From positions 62,001-126,000 of the forward strand of contig JALMQS010000726.1 of the NCBI GenBank assembly GCA_024734495.1: 64,000 nt of DNA, in the 5' to 3' direction. This DNA comes from Forficula auricularia (Eukaryota > Arthropoda > Insecta > Dermaptera > Forficulidae). Within the stretch, counting starts at the first letter, position 1. The number at the start of each line of letters is the position of its first letter. Of this stretch, positions 44,640 through 55,267 are shown one piece after another. The translations under genes and the position numbers were made by a program. The notes beneath the pieces are model-generated. The model was not told the DNA's origin, ran no database searches, and worked only from the letters and a program-made list of their open reading frames with translations.

Positions 44640-45045
44640 ACAAAAAATAAAACCGACTTCAAAAAAATTAAATGCAACAAATAAAATAATAAAACTCAAA
44701 AATAAAATAAAATCCACTAAAAGGTATAAAATAATTGTCTAATTTAGTTACAACTAAACGACGAAATATTAACATGAAATTACTTTGTGAAGTCGGTGCC
44801 AAAAATATACTTTTTATGAATCAAACTCCACGGATCTTACTTAGTACGTTTGGCGGGTAAGCTCGCTTATATAGTTTGTTTGGTACCGGCTTCAAAAAGT
44901 GATTTCATGTTAATATTTCGTCGTTTAGTTATAACTAAATTAGATATATTATTTTATACTTTTTAGTGCATTTTATTTGATTTTTGAGTTCTTATTATTT
45001 TATTTGTTGCATTTAATTTTTTTGAAGTCGGTTTTATTTTTTATA
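44640..45045. mobile_element. Palindromic element, 'aaaccgacttc' ends
   Basis: Left ataaaaccgacttcaaaaaa and right ttttttgaagtcggttttat are inverse. Arms of about 190 bases pass through acgacgaaatattaacatga and its inverse. The loop is short (near 44830). Confidence 0.85.
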
Positions 45046-45299
45046 AAAATTATTTTTATTTTTCTCTTTTTAGTGATGTTATTAATAGTGACTTAAGATA
45101 ATACATTGCATGCATCACGTAAAGAAAGCGTCCGGTGAATGAAAAAGAAAATGATAATAAAATTAAATTTATAAATATAGAAATTCTCTCGAAACGTTTG
45201 TGGGTTTTAAATGAATGTTTTAAGATTTTTTTATAAAAGATTTTATTTATTATAATTTCGATTATTTGCTCATAAGAATTAGATGTTATTTCGTCATTG

Positions 45300-45722
45300 A
45301 TCATATCATATCAGAACTTGACCAAATTAATATGGGACCACCCCTAAGGTACCCCCTTTCCAATAAAAAAAGAATCATCGAAATCGGTCCACGTGGCAAA
45401 AAGTTCTCGCGGAACATACATAAAATAAATAAATAAATAATTAGGTATTTTGACTATCTTGGAGCTATACTGATCCAAACGCAGAAAGAATCATTAAAAT
45501 CGGTTCATAAACAAAGAAGTTATGGCCGAACAAACATAATAAAAAAAGGGTCAATACCAATGAAATTTATATTTTTACTAATCGAAAACTAGACTGAACC
45601 CAATGCAAAAAAAATCATCAAAATCGGTTCACAATTGGCGACGATATCAGGTAACATAGACACAAAAAAAATTCAGTCGAATTGAGAACCTTCTCCGTTT
45701 TTGAAGTCGGTTAAAAATAGAT
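45300..45722. repeat. Dispersed repeat with 'gaagtcggttaaaaat' tail, longer copy
   Basis: It has the same order as 38640-38946, with the aaatcggtccacgtggc / aatcggttcataaacaaag motif three times. The repeated 'AAAATCGGTTCA' spacing suggests an internally repetitive element tail. Confidence 0.75.
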
Positions 45723-46050
45723 GTTATATGGAAATTTAAAAATAAACATCAATGGCAAAATCCTTTCAAAGATGGCTACAAATGAGGCGTTAAAAAGGAG
45801 AGTGGACCATCCCACTTTTGGTTTTTTTATGAGAAATCCAGCAAAATAGAGGCAAAAGTGGTACCTGTGCTGTAATCTAGAAGGACTTTTAGCCTACTCT
45901 GTATATTTGGTTTTATCAAAAACCTACTTAATTATAGAGGTTTATCAGCGAAGATGAGATTTATAGGTTGGTCCACTCTGCTTTTGAATATTAATAATAT
46001 TAATAATAATAATATTAATAAACTAAAATATAATATACCTACATCATAAT

Positions 46051-46429
46051 CAAGGGCGGATCCAGGAATTTTTTATGGGGGGCGAATGTATATAAGGTGC
46101 CCGATGTATATAAGATCTACTTTTTATCTCGAAAGTGTGTCGCGATCGAATTGTCCAAGCGGGGAGGGGGGGGGGGCAGAGACGCCCGCCCCCCACACAC
46201 ACACATAGAACTTTATTTTCAATTTTAAAAATTTTAAAAAATATAAATGTTTTTTTTTACAAATTTCATATCTCATATTTTAAGTTCATTAAAATAAAAA
46301 AAAAAATTGTTATAAATTCCCTGTCGATTTGGCCGCCGTTTTTTGGCCTCTGCGTGCGACGCACGTGTTGCACTCCCGCCAGGCACGGGCCTCTATGGGG
46401 GGGGGGGGCGGTCGCCCCACGCCCCCTTG
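46051..46429. mobile_element. hAT-type element with 8-bp target duplication
   Basis: Ends caagggcggatccaggaat and cgcccccttg are inverse at their tips. ATCATAAT flanks both sides exactly (46043-46050, 46430-46437). Length 379. The + strand open frame at 46135-46536 runs across it and beyond, and is not a gene. Confidence 0.88.
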
Positions 46430-46559
46430 ATCATAATATACATAATAATGAATTGATTTTTGATATCCATATTTTAGTTTTGAGAAGAAAAGTCAAAAGC
46501 TATAGTCTGAATATCAAAATCAAATTTCACATATAAGTAGTTTTAGTGCATTTAAATTA

Positions 46560-47035
46560 AGAGCTGATTAGATTTTGGTGCATATCGACCCAAAATTAAG
46601 AGGGGGGAGGAGGGGGGGTTAAAATTTAAAAATTATAATATTTTCAAATTAAAAAAAAAAATAAAAACAAGAAAAATGAACCTATAATAATGAAAATATT
46701 TTTTTTCTGGCTCTAAAATTAGGAGGTGGGCTGGGGGTCAAAATATAAAAAATCTAGGCCATTTGTTGCAAACTCAACCAAATTTTGTATACATAATCAG
46801 TGGGACCCCAGAATACTAAAAATTCCACAAACAAACCGCCCAAAATGGGGCGGGGGTAAAAGAATAAAAATCTAGGCCCTTGGACCAAACTAAACCAAAT
46901 TTTCTATACATAATCAGTGGGCTATCAGAAGACTAAAAACGCAAAAACTAAGCGGTCATAATGGGGGGGGTTGTAGGGTCAACAATTTTAAATCTACTTG
47001 TACTAAACTCAACCAGAAGTGTATGGTAAAGTAAA
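46560..47035. repeat. Inverted copy of the 211-1078 / 29480-29900 repeat
   Basis: gcatatcgacccaaaatta, then three units with catttgttgcaaactcaacc, ttgtatacataatcagtggg and ccgcccaaaatggggcggg. Orientation is opposite to the other two loci. Confidence 0.8.
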
Positions 47036-47258
47036 GTGGTTGGCCACATCAGAAAGTGTCAATTTATTTATTTGAAAATTTGCAACAATCTCTACACTAC
47101 TGCCATCTTTCGATTAGAACATGAAACTTTCACCTTTTCTAAAAGAAGTCGCCATCTCACAATTAACCTCGTCTGTCATTTGATCGATTATAATTTCTTT
47201 CTTTGGATTATTAAACAAAGTTTTTTTTCAATATTTCTTTTAATATAGATAAAAGATA

Positions 47259-47328
47259 ATGGATAACTTTATGATTGTGGATATCAATATGATTCTAAAT
47301 AATCCCAATCACTACCCCATTCATAAAG
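47259..47328 (+). CDS. C2H2 zinc-finger protein, first coding exon
   Basis: The ATG at 47259 is preceded by an in-frame TAA at 47250, so it is the likely start. The 23 codons are Asn/Ile-rich (MDNFMIVDINMILN...) and end one base into a Gly codon at AAAG|GTGAGT. That phase is exactly what the acceptor at 50530 needs. The exon is short and the call rests on start, donor and phase. Confidence 0.6.
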
Positions 47329-47539
47329 GTGAGTATTGGTTAAATTATTAAATAATTTTAAAATATCTCATCTAGAGAATAATTTCTATTTATTTGTATT
47401 ATCTATTAATTAAATTATAAGCTATTTAACTCTGTAATAAAAAATTCAAACAGCTATTAATGATAACGAGAAATCAATGAGGAGGTTGTCCTCTGCTTGG
47501 TATAGGCAAATATACACATAAGTATATCTATCTACTCTT

Positions 47540-47640
47540 ATTAAACGAGCAAAAATTGTATACCTATTTATTTATTTATATATTTGTATCTTGGTTCTAT
47601 TTTGAAAACGGCCCTACCGATTTTGATGAAACAAAATCTA
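47540..47640. repeat. Dispersed 'ttattaaacgagcaaa' repeat
   Basis: tattaaacgagcaaaaattg followed by tttgaaaacggccctaccga matches the order at 32820-32905. The inverted 25690 copy shares the first word. Probably a Helitron- or MITE-like dispersed family; class not shown. Confidence 0.45.
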
Positions 47641-47766
47641 TTAACAAGTTTTGAGGATGAAAAAACGATCTGGCTAGGTCTGGACCTCATCAAAATTCAT
47701 CTTAATTGATTTTTTCTTAATTAAAGTAGTTATTGATAGATGAAAATCTCAATAAAAAAAAAACGG

Positions 47767-47835
47767 CTCGCCTGTTGTCAGAATAGAACCTGAAACCTCT
47801 TGCATCAGAGGCAGAAATTTTACCACTGGACCATA
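47767..47835 (-). tRNA. tRNA-like sequence (probably repeat-borne pseudo-tRNA)
   Basis: On the minus strand tggtccagtggtaaaat resembles an A box and ggttctattctgac a decayed B box, with a possible anticodon arm gcctctgatgcaagaggt between. The acceptor stem is not convincing and the B box departs from GGTTCGAnTCC. A pseudo-tRNA within a dispersed repeat is more likely than a working gene. Confidence 0.4.
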
Positions 47836-48344
47836 GAACTATTTTAAAAATCTTTTCTTTTTACTTTTACTAAAATGAATATTTTTGAATTAGTATTATA
47901 TATAGCTATGTATTTTATAAATAGAATTTATTGAACAAATTTGAAATATGTATAATTGAATTAAGCTGAAAGAAAAGACACCAATTAATTTTAAATCCAG
48001 AAACATTAAATATATTAATAATTATTCCTTTGCCCCCCCCCCCCCCCACTCTTCTAATTAAAATTAAATATTCAATTCTCTTTTCTCCGGGCAATTATCT
48101 TTGAAATTGTCTTCCTAAAAAAATATTTGGTTGGTGAAAGTTATCACTTCTGTCGCGCGTCCCGAGAAGCACACATTTTTTTTAATTTTATGTTTTTATT
48201 TCAGATCCTATACGATTATTTATTTATTATTATTATTTTCCTATTTATTTTTTATAATGTTTATCAATATGAACGAATGTGGGCAAATTGGTGTACGAGT
48301 AAACAAATATACACATAATATATATGTGGACCATTAGAAAGATA

Positions 48345-48505
48345 GAAATGCAAAAACTGGGTCGGGGGTGGGGATGGATGTGGGGGTGCAGTTGTGGGGG
48401 ATCCGGGGTGTGGGGCGGAGTGGGGGTCTAGTGTTGGGGGCGAGGTGTGTGGTTTCGGGAGGGGGGTCAGGGGTTACCGTTCATCGCTCGGTGCCTCCAG
48501 GTACT
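48345..48505. repeat. G-rich repeat module, second copy
   Basis: aatgcaaaaactgggtcggg, then many G tracts, ending ttaccgttcatcgctcggtg and ccaggtac, as at 33335-33530. Confidence 0.7.
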
Positions 48506-48840
48506 ATATATAAATACATATACATATATATATGAATTCGTAAAAAATATATTATTATTTAGAAAAGAAAAAAATAATAAATAAAAATGTTCTGGATTGT
48601 TTTTATAAAAAGATTTGAATTTTTTTAATACATAATTATTGTTTATTTGCATCAAGCATAGGACAACCTCATTGATTTCTTTTCATCAATCAACTCTCCA
48701 AAATAAAATCTTCTCCAATAAATGATAATAAATTGTCCAAAATGAAAATTTAAGAGGCAGATTAGAAAATGAACTGATCACTAATAATATACAAAAACCA
48801 TGGATATTGCCGCATCTTTTGTCAGACGAAAGAGAGGATA

Positions 48841-49460
48841 TACAGGGTGGGCCAAAAGAAGTCACCCTATTGGAAGATGCTCTTATTTTTGAAAATGGCG
48901 GCCAATGTCAAATCTGTTTTGACATTTGTGAACTAGACAGATGTAGAATACATGCCTGCCGACCGCCAAACGCGTGTAACCTACGCCCAAGCCATCCTCA
49001 ATCTCGAGGACGAAGTGGACGATTTTTCGACCAAAATCATAATGAGCGATGAGGCTCATTTCCACCTCAGCGGGTACGTGAACAAGCAAAACTATCGCTT
49101 CTGGAGCACCGAAAATCCACGAGTGATGCATGAGGAGCCATTACAGCCAAAGTGCTGCATGGTGCGCTGTTCACGCTGGAGGAGTCATCGGGCCATTTTT
49201 TTTCGAGGACGCAGCTGGTCAAACGACAACAGTGGACGGTGCGCGCTATAGGGCCATGTTAACCGAGTTTTTCTGCCGCAATTGAACGAATTAGGACTGG
49301 AGGACATGTGGTTCCAACAGGACGGAGCAACGGCACACACTGCGCGAGCCACAACCGATATTCTGAAGGCGGCGTTCCCGGGTCGCCTCATCTCTCGTTT
49401 TGGCGATTTGCACTGGCCCGCAAGATCGCCCGATTTAACCGTTCCAGACCATCTCATAAA
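48841..49460 (+). pseudogene. DD41D (rosa-like) transposase relic
   Basis: The left end acagggtgggccaaaagaag follows TA at 48839. Coding starts near PADRQTRVTYAQAILNLEDE. The first Asp is in IMSDEAHFHLSGYVNKQNYR, the second in LEDMWFQQDGATAHT, the third in SPDLTVPDH. Forty-one residues separate the last two, so DD41D. The N-terminal domain is gone, there are frameshifts near 49170-49270, and no right terminal repeat is seen. It lies in intron 1 of the zinc-finger gene. Confidence 0.85.
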
Positions 49461-49693
49461 TAACCCCCATTTTATCAAGTTTTTCAAGATGAGTCTTATT
49501 GTTGAATATGTTCATTTATGATAAGTTAAATTGGGATTTATGATAATTTAGCATTAGTTCCAATTGTGTCATTTCGATATTTATTATTGATAGTAGTATT
49601 TGTTATATTCTTAAATGATAAATTATATCATTAGTTTATTCTGTATTAAATTATGAATATTGTTAGAGTTCGTGGCTGTGATGAAACTGTACT

Positions 49694-50045
49694 AGATGAA
49701 GGAGGAGGTATCAGCCAAAGATGGAATCACTGGGTTCAATAAAACACCTTTAATAAGACGTTTCGGCCTGAATTTTATTTGGCCATCTTCAGTCAATTAG
49801 GTTAAAATTTTTTTATAAATGAATGTTAATTGATATATATTTTTTACAAAATAATAAGTTGACCAAGTTGGTTGTTTAGACCTACAGTTACACACAAAAT
49901 GCGGTACACATATGTGATCGAACAAAGCCTTGTCAAAAATAAAAAAATTTTAGCTTCATAAAATTCAGACCGAAACGTCTTATTAAAGGTGTTTTATTGA
50001 ACCCAGTGATTCCATCTTTGGCTGATACCTCCTCCTTCATCTAGT
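49694..50045. mobile_element. Inverted pair of Penelope-like terminal repeats
   Basis: ctagatgaaggaggaggtat, agccaaagatggaatcactg and ttaataagacgtttcggcct at left are inverted at right (50045 back to about 49975). The ends carry a hammerhead-like core on the minus strand at left; the right copy keeps ccgaaacgtc only. The 150 bases between hold no RT. Confidence 0.75.
49750..49800 (-). ncRNA. Hammerhead ribozyme-like motif, family B
   Basis: Minus strand: CUGAAGA (CUGANGA core), a spare U, stem II GGCC/GGCC with a 12-base loop, GAAAC directly followed by GUC. ACGU is self-complementary, so stem III can form only between two molecules. Stem I next to the core gives A-U, G.U, U-A. Confidence 0.6.
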
Positions 50046-50149
50046 TTAATTATGAATTACTATCCATTTATAATTTATAATTATCTTAGACTCTGTGATA
50101 AATTTTGATTTTTTTTTAATTTTTTTTTTAATGCAATCGAATGCAAGAA

Positions 50150-50500
50150 AGAGTTGCACCAATAAAGATGCAGCCCCTATGGATCTCGAAGACCCTTGCA
50201 TTACCGAAGAAAGGAAAGTTGATTAAGTGAGAGGGTGTAGACGTAGGTGTCTATGCACTCGGGTTTTTGAAGGTTTGTAGATTATAAGAGCTGGGAAAAG
50301 ATGGAGGCTGGGAGAGAGTTCCAGTTCCTTGAAGTCATGGGGATATATGTATTGGCGAATGAAGTGGTCCGGCACTTTTCTAATTTGACCGCGAAAGAGT
50401 GTTGGGAGTCGGCAAAACGCGTGCTACGTGCAAAGCATTTATCAAGTCATATATATTATTATTTATTAGGCATTAGATTTTTATTAAGTTTAGGCTAAAT
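50150..50500. other. Unclassified repeat-like block in intron 1
   Basis: atgcaatcgaatgcaagaaa opens a 32-codon frame ending TAA, then gagagggtgtagacgtaggt and gaggctgggagagagttcca. The wording resembles the end of a non-LTR retroelement, but no domain can be read. The plus-strand frame at 50301-50498 is not supported. Confidence 0.3.
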
Positions 50501-50529
50501 AATTTTAACAGATTTATGTTTTATTTCAG

Positions 50530-50667
50530 GGCCACTTCATCCGTGTTGCTTTTGTAAAATGATGTTTATAAACGAAGAGTTCCTAGAAAAACATAAAAAA
50601 AAGTGCATTAATATGAATATATCCCTTCTATTAAAAAATCTCTTGAGTATTAATTTATCAAATAAAG
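50530..50667 (+). CDS. C2H2 zinc-finger protein, second exon
   Basis: Acceptor tttatttcag at 50529, donor AAAG|GTAAAT at 50668; both ends phase 1, matching neighbours. It encodes HPCCFCKMMFINEEFLEKHK followed by KKC, a divergent CxxC...H...C finger, and a Leu/Asn-rich linker. 46 codons. Confidence 0.75.
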
Positions 50668-50738
50668 GTAAATTTCATCCTTAATTTCCAGTGAAATCCA
50701 TTATGTAAAATAATTTTAGATTTTTTTAATTCATCCAG

Positions 50739-51337
50739 GTCTGAAATTCTTCGAGTGTACCCAATGTCCAAAGAGATTTCGATCCAAATCACACTTCAGT
50801 CAACATTTGTTGTTACATTCAGGTGAAAAACCGTTTGGATGTGTCCATTGTGGTCAACGTTTCTCACAAAAATCTTATCTCACAATACATTTAAGGACAC
50901 ATACGGGGGAGAGGCCCTTTATCTGTGGTCAGTGTGAACATCGCTTCTCACAAAAATCTCATCTCACAATACATTTAAGGACACATACAGCGGAGAGGCA
51001 CTTTGGCTGTGGTCAGTGTGAACAACGCTTCTCACGAAAATCTGATCTCACAATACATTTAAGGACACATACAGGAGAAAGGCCCTTTAGCTGTGCCCAT
51101 TGTGATCAACGATTCTCACGAAAATCCATCCTCAGAGTCCATTTAAGGTCACATTCAGGGGAGAGGCCTTTTAGCTGTGGTCAGTGTGAACAACGCTTTT
51201 CAGTAAAATCTAATCTCACAACCCATTTAAGGACACATTCAGGTGAAAGGCCCTTTAAGTGTGCTCAATGTTCAAATGCCTTCAAACAAAGGCCACATCT
51301 CATAAAGCATTTAAAAACACATTTTAGAAATCCGTGA
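50739..51337 (+). CDS. C2H2 zinc-finger protein, last exon (seven fingers)
   Basis: Acceptor aattcatccag at 50738; the GT completes a Gly codon. Seven CxxC-x12-HxxxH fingers follow at about 28-residue steps from FECTQCPKRF to FKCAQCSNAF, joined by TGERP/SGERP-type linkers, and TGA at 51335-51337. Fingers 2-6 are very alike (RFSxKSxLTIHLRTH). Residues at helix positions -1, 2, 3, 6 differ: Q,S,Y,I; Q,S,H,I; R,S,D,I; R,S,I,V; V,S,N,T. So they arose by duplication and then diverged in DNA contacts. It is probably a nuclear DNA-binding regulator of about 268 residues. The linker after finger 3 is TAERH. No orthologue named. Confidence 0.9.
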
Positions 51338-51571
51338 AAATTTTCAGATTCATTTGAGATTCTCAAATAAGTTCAAATTCACTGAATTCCCGACGAGTGA
51401 ATTATTGTTTGACTATTTTAATAAGATGTAATTATGAATAGAATTAAGGTGACCAGATTTCGAATTTCAGGACGCTATATACATTATATACTATATAATT
51501 TTTTTTAGCAAATGATTGTTGTGGTGGAGGTGTATGTAGGTCAAAAAATATATACCTATATTATATAGCAG

Positions 51572-51640
51572 GGGTGGCCATAACGTGGCTCGCGAGCCGC
51601 ATGCGGCTCTTCAATCAATCTCGTGCGGCTCTTGAACCCT
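51572..51640. mobile_element. hAT-type left end
   Basis: caggggtggccataacgtgg followed by the double palindrome ctcgcgagccgcatgcggct. Such ends are common to several hAT families. No right end found. Confidence 0.5.
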
Positions 51641-51869
51641 CTTGAATAAGACTGATTTTAAAAAGTATAATAATTAAATTAAAAAAATAATAATACAAAA
51701 ATTAAATTATGAGAGATACTAAAATTGCAAGAGGATAAAGGGACTAAAAGGATTCAAACGAAGTGACGTTTCGGCCATAGAGTTTTGGAAAAATGTCCCA
51801 GAAGAAAAATACCCACTAACAAAAGAGTGTTCTAAGAGACTAATCTCAATATTTGGAACTACTTATATG

Positions 51870-52170
51870 CAGGGGCGGATTTAAGAGACCCGGTGAATCA
51901 GGTTAAGCCGAAGCTTGAACTAGCCTTCTAAACGGAGGTCAGGTTCGGTGAAGTCTGACCAATCCATTTGACCAACTATAATCCTGATTCTATTACCAAT
52001 CCGTCTGGCAAGCATGGTGACTTAATGCCAACCCCCTTCCATTTGATGGAAGGGCCTATATTCAGGAGTGGTTATTCGCTATCGACAGGCTAATGATGAT
52101 GATGAAGGCCCCTAGGCACTTGACATTTGCCCCCCCCCCCCCACCATCTCGAAGCTATTTTGGAAATTTA
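51870..52170. mobile_element. hAT-like fragment, 'CAGGGGCGGATTTAAG' end
   Basis: caggggcggatttaagagac at left; a C-run with cccctaggcacttgacattt near the other side. The interior is GC-richer than the flanks and has no gene. The right end is not certain. Confidence 0.4.
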
Positions 52171-52870
52171 GCAAATTAAATGCACTAGTACAGAACATAT
52201 TTTTATTTTTTTTTTTTATTCAAGAACATTGTATTTGTAGGGGCATCTAGCCTTTTTAATGTACAATATTAGGCCAATTTAATTACAAAGAAAATAAACA
52301 ATATGATACAAACAGATCAAGTAAGAGAAAAAAATTTAAAAAGGGAAACAACAATTATATGGAACAAAAACAATAAATATACTGAATATAGAGAAAAGAA
52401 TCAAACTAAAAAATGACAATATAATATTTATAGTTATAGAGTTAAAAACTGACTGTTTACTTATTGAACAGATCACTACTATGGTTTGCTGATCATACAT
52501 ATATTGTATAAAGCCCGATGAAAGCGAAGTCTCGATGTCATCTGCCGACAGGTCGTAAAGCCTTACGACTTGGCCCGGATCCCGCTCAATATATTGTCAC
52601 CGAAGGTTCTGATTCCGTTACAGGAGTAGCAAATAACATAAACATCTTTCCTAAATTGTATACCCTGTATCGATACATAATAAAATATATTTAAAAAGCT
52701 TTCAAATCTGGATTTAAATAACGATGTACAAATCCAAATTCTTATATTTATATATGTATATATATAGACAAAAGAAGAGAGGAAAAATAAATTTTTAATC
52801 GACTTTAATGAGTTTAATAAACATCAGAATAATACAGTCTATGTTACTATATAGTTACGTTATTCTATAA
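52170..52870. other. AT-rich DNA with one GC-richer repeat piece
   Basis: The piece at 52510-52640 (agcccgatgaaagcgaagtc ... ttggcccggatcccgctcaa) stands out by composition and may come from a retroelement. Otherwise A/T runs. Confidence 0.35.
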
Positions 52871-52873
52871 AAT

Positions 52874-53165
52874 TTATACAATCTTACGGCGAACTTTCTT
52901 CTGTGCAAAAGAACGAATGACGTCTTCATAGTCAATTGACTGCATTATTTCTGACTCTATGTACATTACAGAGAGTGAATTGAGCCTGTTCTCTCCTATG
53001 TTAGATCTTAAGTAATTCTTTACTCTCTTTAGCGCTGAAAACGACCGTTCTGCTGAGCCGTTTGACGCTGGTGTTCACAACAGCATTCGGAACGCAATTC
53101 CTACGTTTGGATAAATGTGCTTATAGAAATGGAGCAGCAATCCAACGTAAAAACTCTTAGTAATT
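52874..53165 (-). pseudogene. hAT transposase C-terminus (dimerisation region) relic
   Basis: Minus strand: LLLHFYKHIYPNVGIAFRML, an in-frame TGA (complement 53075-53077), then TPASNGSAERSFSALKRVKN and YLRSNIGENRLNSLSVMYIE, ending YEDVIRSFAQKKVRRKIV at TAA. This is the hAT family C-terminal dimerisation domain with its ASAERSFSxLK motif. The rest of the transposase is not found upstream. Confidence 0.85.
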
Positions 53166-53355
53166 TTAATGAGAATGTTAAGCGATATTTGTTTAGCCAG
53201 AGATTGTGATTGCATACTTGTATGATATTTGTAATGCCTGTTGTAGATCCCTTGTGATCATTTTACGTTGAAATCCTTTTCTTTTGGCCATCTCCATCCA
53301 AATTGACCGAATTTTTCCATTACACTTGCTAATGCATTATCGTCATACATTTCTT

Positions 53356-53560
53356 CTACAATTGATCATATACATATTTGACGAGTACGTAGTCATTCAT
53401 GTTGAATTGCAGATCTTCATTATCTGAACCACTTTCTTCTTTATCGTCTATAACAGCGTCCTTATTTAATTTTTGTGCTTTTTTCTCATCCCTGATTCTT
53501 TTCTTCTCTTCTTCTTTCTTCAATTTTTCATTTTCTTTCTTCAAATGTTAATTTCTCCAT
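53356..53560 (-). pseudogene. Lys/Glu-rich fragment, possible transposase tail
   Basis: A 62-codon minus-strand frame: KLKKEEEKKRIRDEKKAQKL, then ESGSDNEDLQFNMNDYVLVK. The 'acidic ... NDYVLVKY' ending is like the C-termini of some insect repeat-encoded proteins. Beyond both ends nothing matches. Low certainty. Confidence 0.35.
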
Positions 53561-53734
53561 TCAGTGGACGTGGCTACTGACGGTATTTTTTCTTTCTTTA
53601 TTCTTTTATTATTATTTACAGGCGTTTGAGGTCAAAAAAGACAACGTTTAATTGGTGAAGGCACTAGAATAATAGAATTAAGTAATGGAGAGGGATTCAG
53701 CCAATGGGTAGCCTCTGCTGAATAAAAAACTCCC

Positions 53735-53790
53735 AATTATGGAAAACGTTTCGGCTTTAATTAAATAATGCCATCATCAGTTCCTAAGAG
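53735..53790 (-). ncRNA. Hammerhead ribozyme-like motif, sense copy of the Penelope-like element
   Basis: Minus strand: stem I strand UUAGGAA, CUGAUGA (complement 53774-53780), a spare U, stem II GGC/GCC with an AT-rich loop, GAAAC, GUU cleavage triplet. Then UUCC-A-UAA pairs back as AAGG and AUU, giving seven Watson-Crick pairs with one bulge. ACGU allows stem III only in a dimer. Confidence 0.75.
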
Positions 53791-54267
53791 CTGAAAAAAG
53801 CGATAGAGCACACATGTAAAATTACAATAAAATTTTTTACAAAAAAATCCAAACTTGTTAATTACAAAATTATATCTTACAGTATTAGCGACACAATTAA
53901 TTTTATAAATAAATTGTCCGCAGGCAGAGTTGTTGTGGATTTTATCATAATATACAAAATTATATGAATTACAAAATGGTACATAAATCTTGGTGTGCTC
54001 TCACTTGATATGCGCAACGTCTCAAGTACAAATATAGCAAATTTCAATTTCATTCAATTAATAATAATAATAATTATGAGGACATTGATCTAATTAGGAT
54101 CACTGACCCCTCACAAACATCTCTTAATTAAAAGATTTCTCAAAATAATTAACAAACATTAAGAATAACAAAATTCGAATTTAAAATGACAATATATAAA
54201 AATAAAAAATAAAATATTTTTTTCTTCTTTACCTTTTTACAATTCTTTCCCCCTTTCTCAATGTTTA

Positions 54268-55074
54268 TTATACCTGGGCATCAGTATTTGTCAATATTGA
54301 CAAGTAAGCATTGCTAAGCCCAATGCAATCAGTTTGAAAATTAAGAGCCCTTTGCCCATATGTCTTAATAAAGCATTTTTCGGCTAGCAGACGCTTATAA
54401 TTGTTCCCCAATCTCATCAAGATGACAGCATCATCAAACTCAAATCCATGTGAGGTATCGATATGGTGTGCACTCAGGGCTGTCGAAGCTTTTTTATTTA
54501 TTACACTTAATTCATGCTCTCTTTTCCGCAAAGAAAAAAAGATGTTTGACCCACATAAACACTTGTAGGTTTCGGGCAATCGCGGCACTTAATTAAGCAT
54601 TATGTTGTTCGTGGGGTGGAACTACATCCTTGTTATTAAATAAAAAAGACATTACCAGTTGATTCCAAGGCCGTGCGTACATTATAGTTTTTAAATATTT
54701 TTTGAATTTTTTCGGACAACCCTGGCATATAGGTGAGAGAGAAAAATGGTCCATCCCTGAGAGGGGATACAGATGGGGTAGGAGCGAAAATTTTTAATTA
54801 CAGAATTAATGACTCGCAATGGATAATAGTTCGAGGAAGCCACCATCCTAAAATCATCAACATTCCTCGCAACGTAGACGTCATCACAAAGCGAATAAAT
54901 CCTTCTCAAAAAATAATATAAGGTGTTCATTTTATATACAAAGGGAGACTGCGAGAAGTAATTGATGAAACATCCACTGTTAGATGGCTTCACATACAGG
55001 TCAAATGATAGAGAACTACTGGGATTTTTGATTATCAAAAGATCATTTTTTATTGAAAATTCAATTTCAATCAA
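54268..55074 (-). pseudogene. Penelope-like RT (C-terminal part) and GIY-YIG endonuclease
   Basis: The first segment (55074 down to about 54691) carries SFDLYVKPSNSGCFINYFSQ and NTLYYFLRRIYSLCDD, matching the thumb end of Penelope RTs. After frameshifts comes KCRDCPKPTSVYVGQT with the YVGQT core of the GIY-YIG nuclease. Then HHIDTSHGFEFDDAVIL and EKCFIKTYGQRALNFQTD, ending LSILTN at the stop. The RT catalytic core is missing (5' truncation). At least two frameshifts lie between 54530 and 54700. The element would insert by target-primed reverse transcription using this nuclease. Confidence 0.9.
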
Positions 55075-55116
55075 ATTTTATTGTAATTTTACATGTGTGC
55101 TCTATCGCTTTTTCGT

Positions 55117-55173
55117 CTATTAGGAACTGATGATGGCATTATTTAATTAAAGCCGAAACGTTTTCTATAATTG
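55117..55173 (+). ncRNA. Hammerhead ribozyme-like motif, inverted copy
   Basis: CUGAUGA 55127-55133, stem II GGC/GCC (55135-55137 with 55152-55154), GAAAC 55155-55159, GUU 55160-55162. Stem I pairs 55119-55126 with 55163-55171, skipping A67: eight pairs (one G.U). All core bases are kept, though this strand is antisense to the element's ORF. Confidence 0.7.
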
Positions 55174-55267
55174 GGAGTTTTTTATTCAGCAGAGAATTAT
55201 TTTGACTGCGCTTATTTGAAAAAGATATTTATATTTATATATTTACGCTATTGGTAATACGCAGTAG

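Larger units (their letters stand above)
53640..55190 (-). mobile_element. Penelope-like retroelement relic with inverted, ribozyme-bearing ends
   Basis: The left arm 53720-53855 and right arm 55076-55190 are inverse (gctctatcgctttttc, gatgatggcattatttaatt, ttgggagttttttattcagc). Coding runs on the minus strand: an RT C-terminal part, then a GIY-YIG endonuclease. A hammerhead-like motif in sense follows the coding region at 53735-53790, and its inverted copy precedes it at 55117-55173. This is the usual anatomy of a 5'-truncated Penelope-like element with inverted terminal repeat. Confidence 0.9.

Noticed and set aside
46135..46536. 133-codon + strand open frame
   Set aside because: Runs across a hAT-type element and both junctions, with low-complexity translation.
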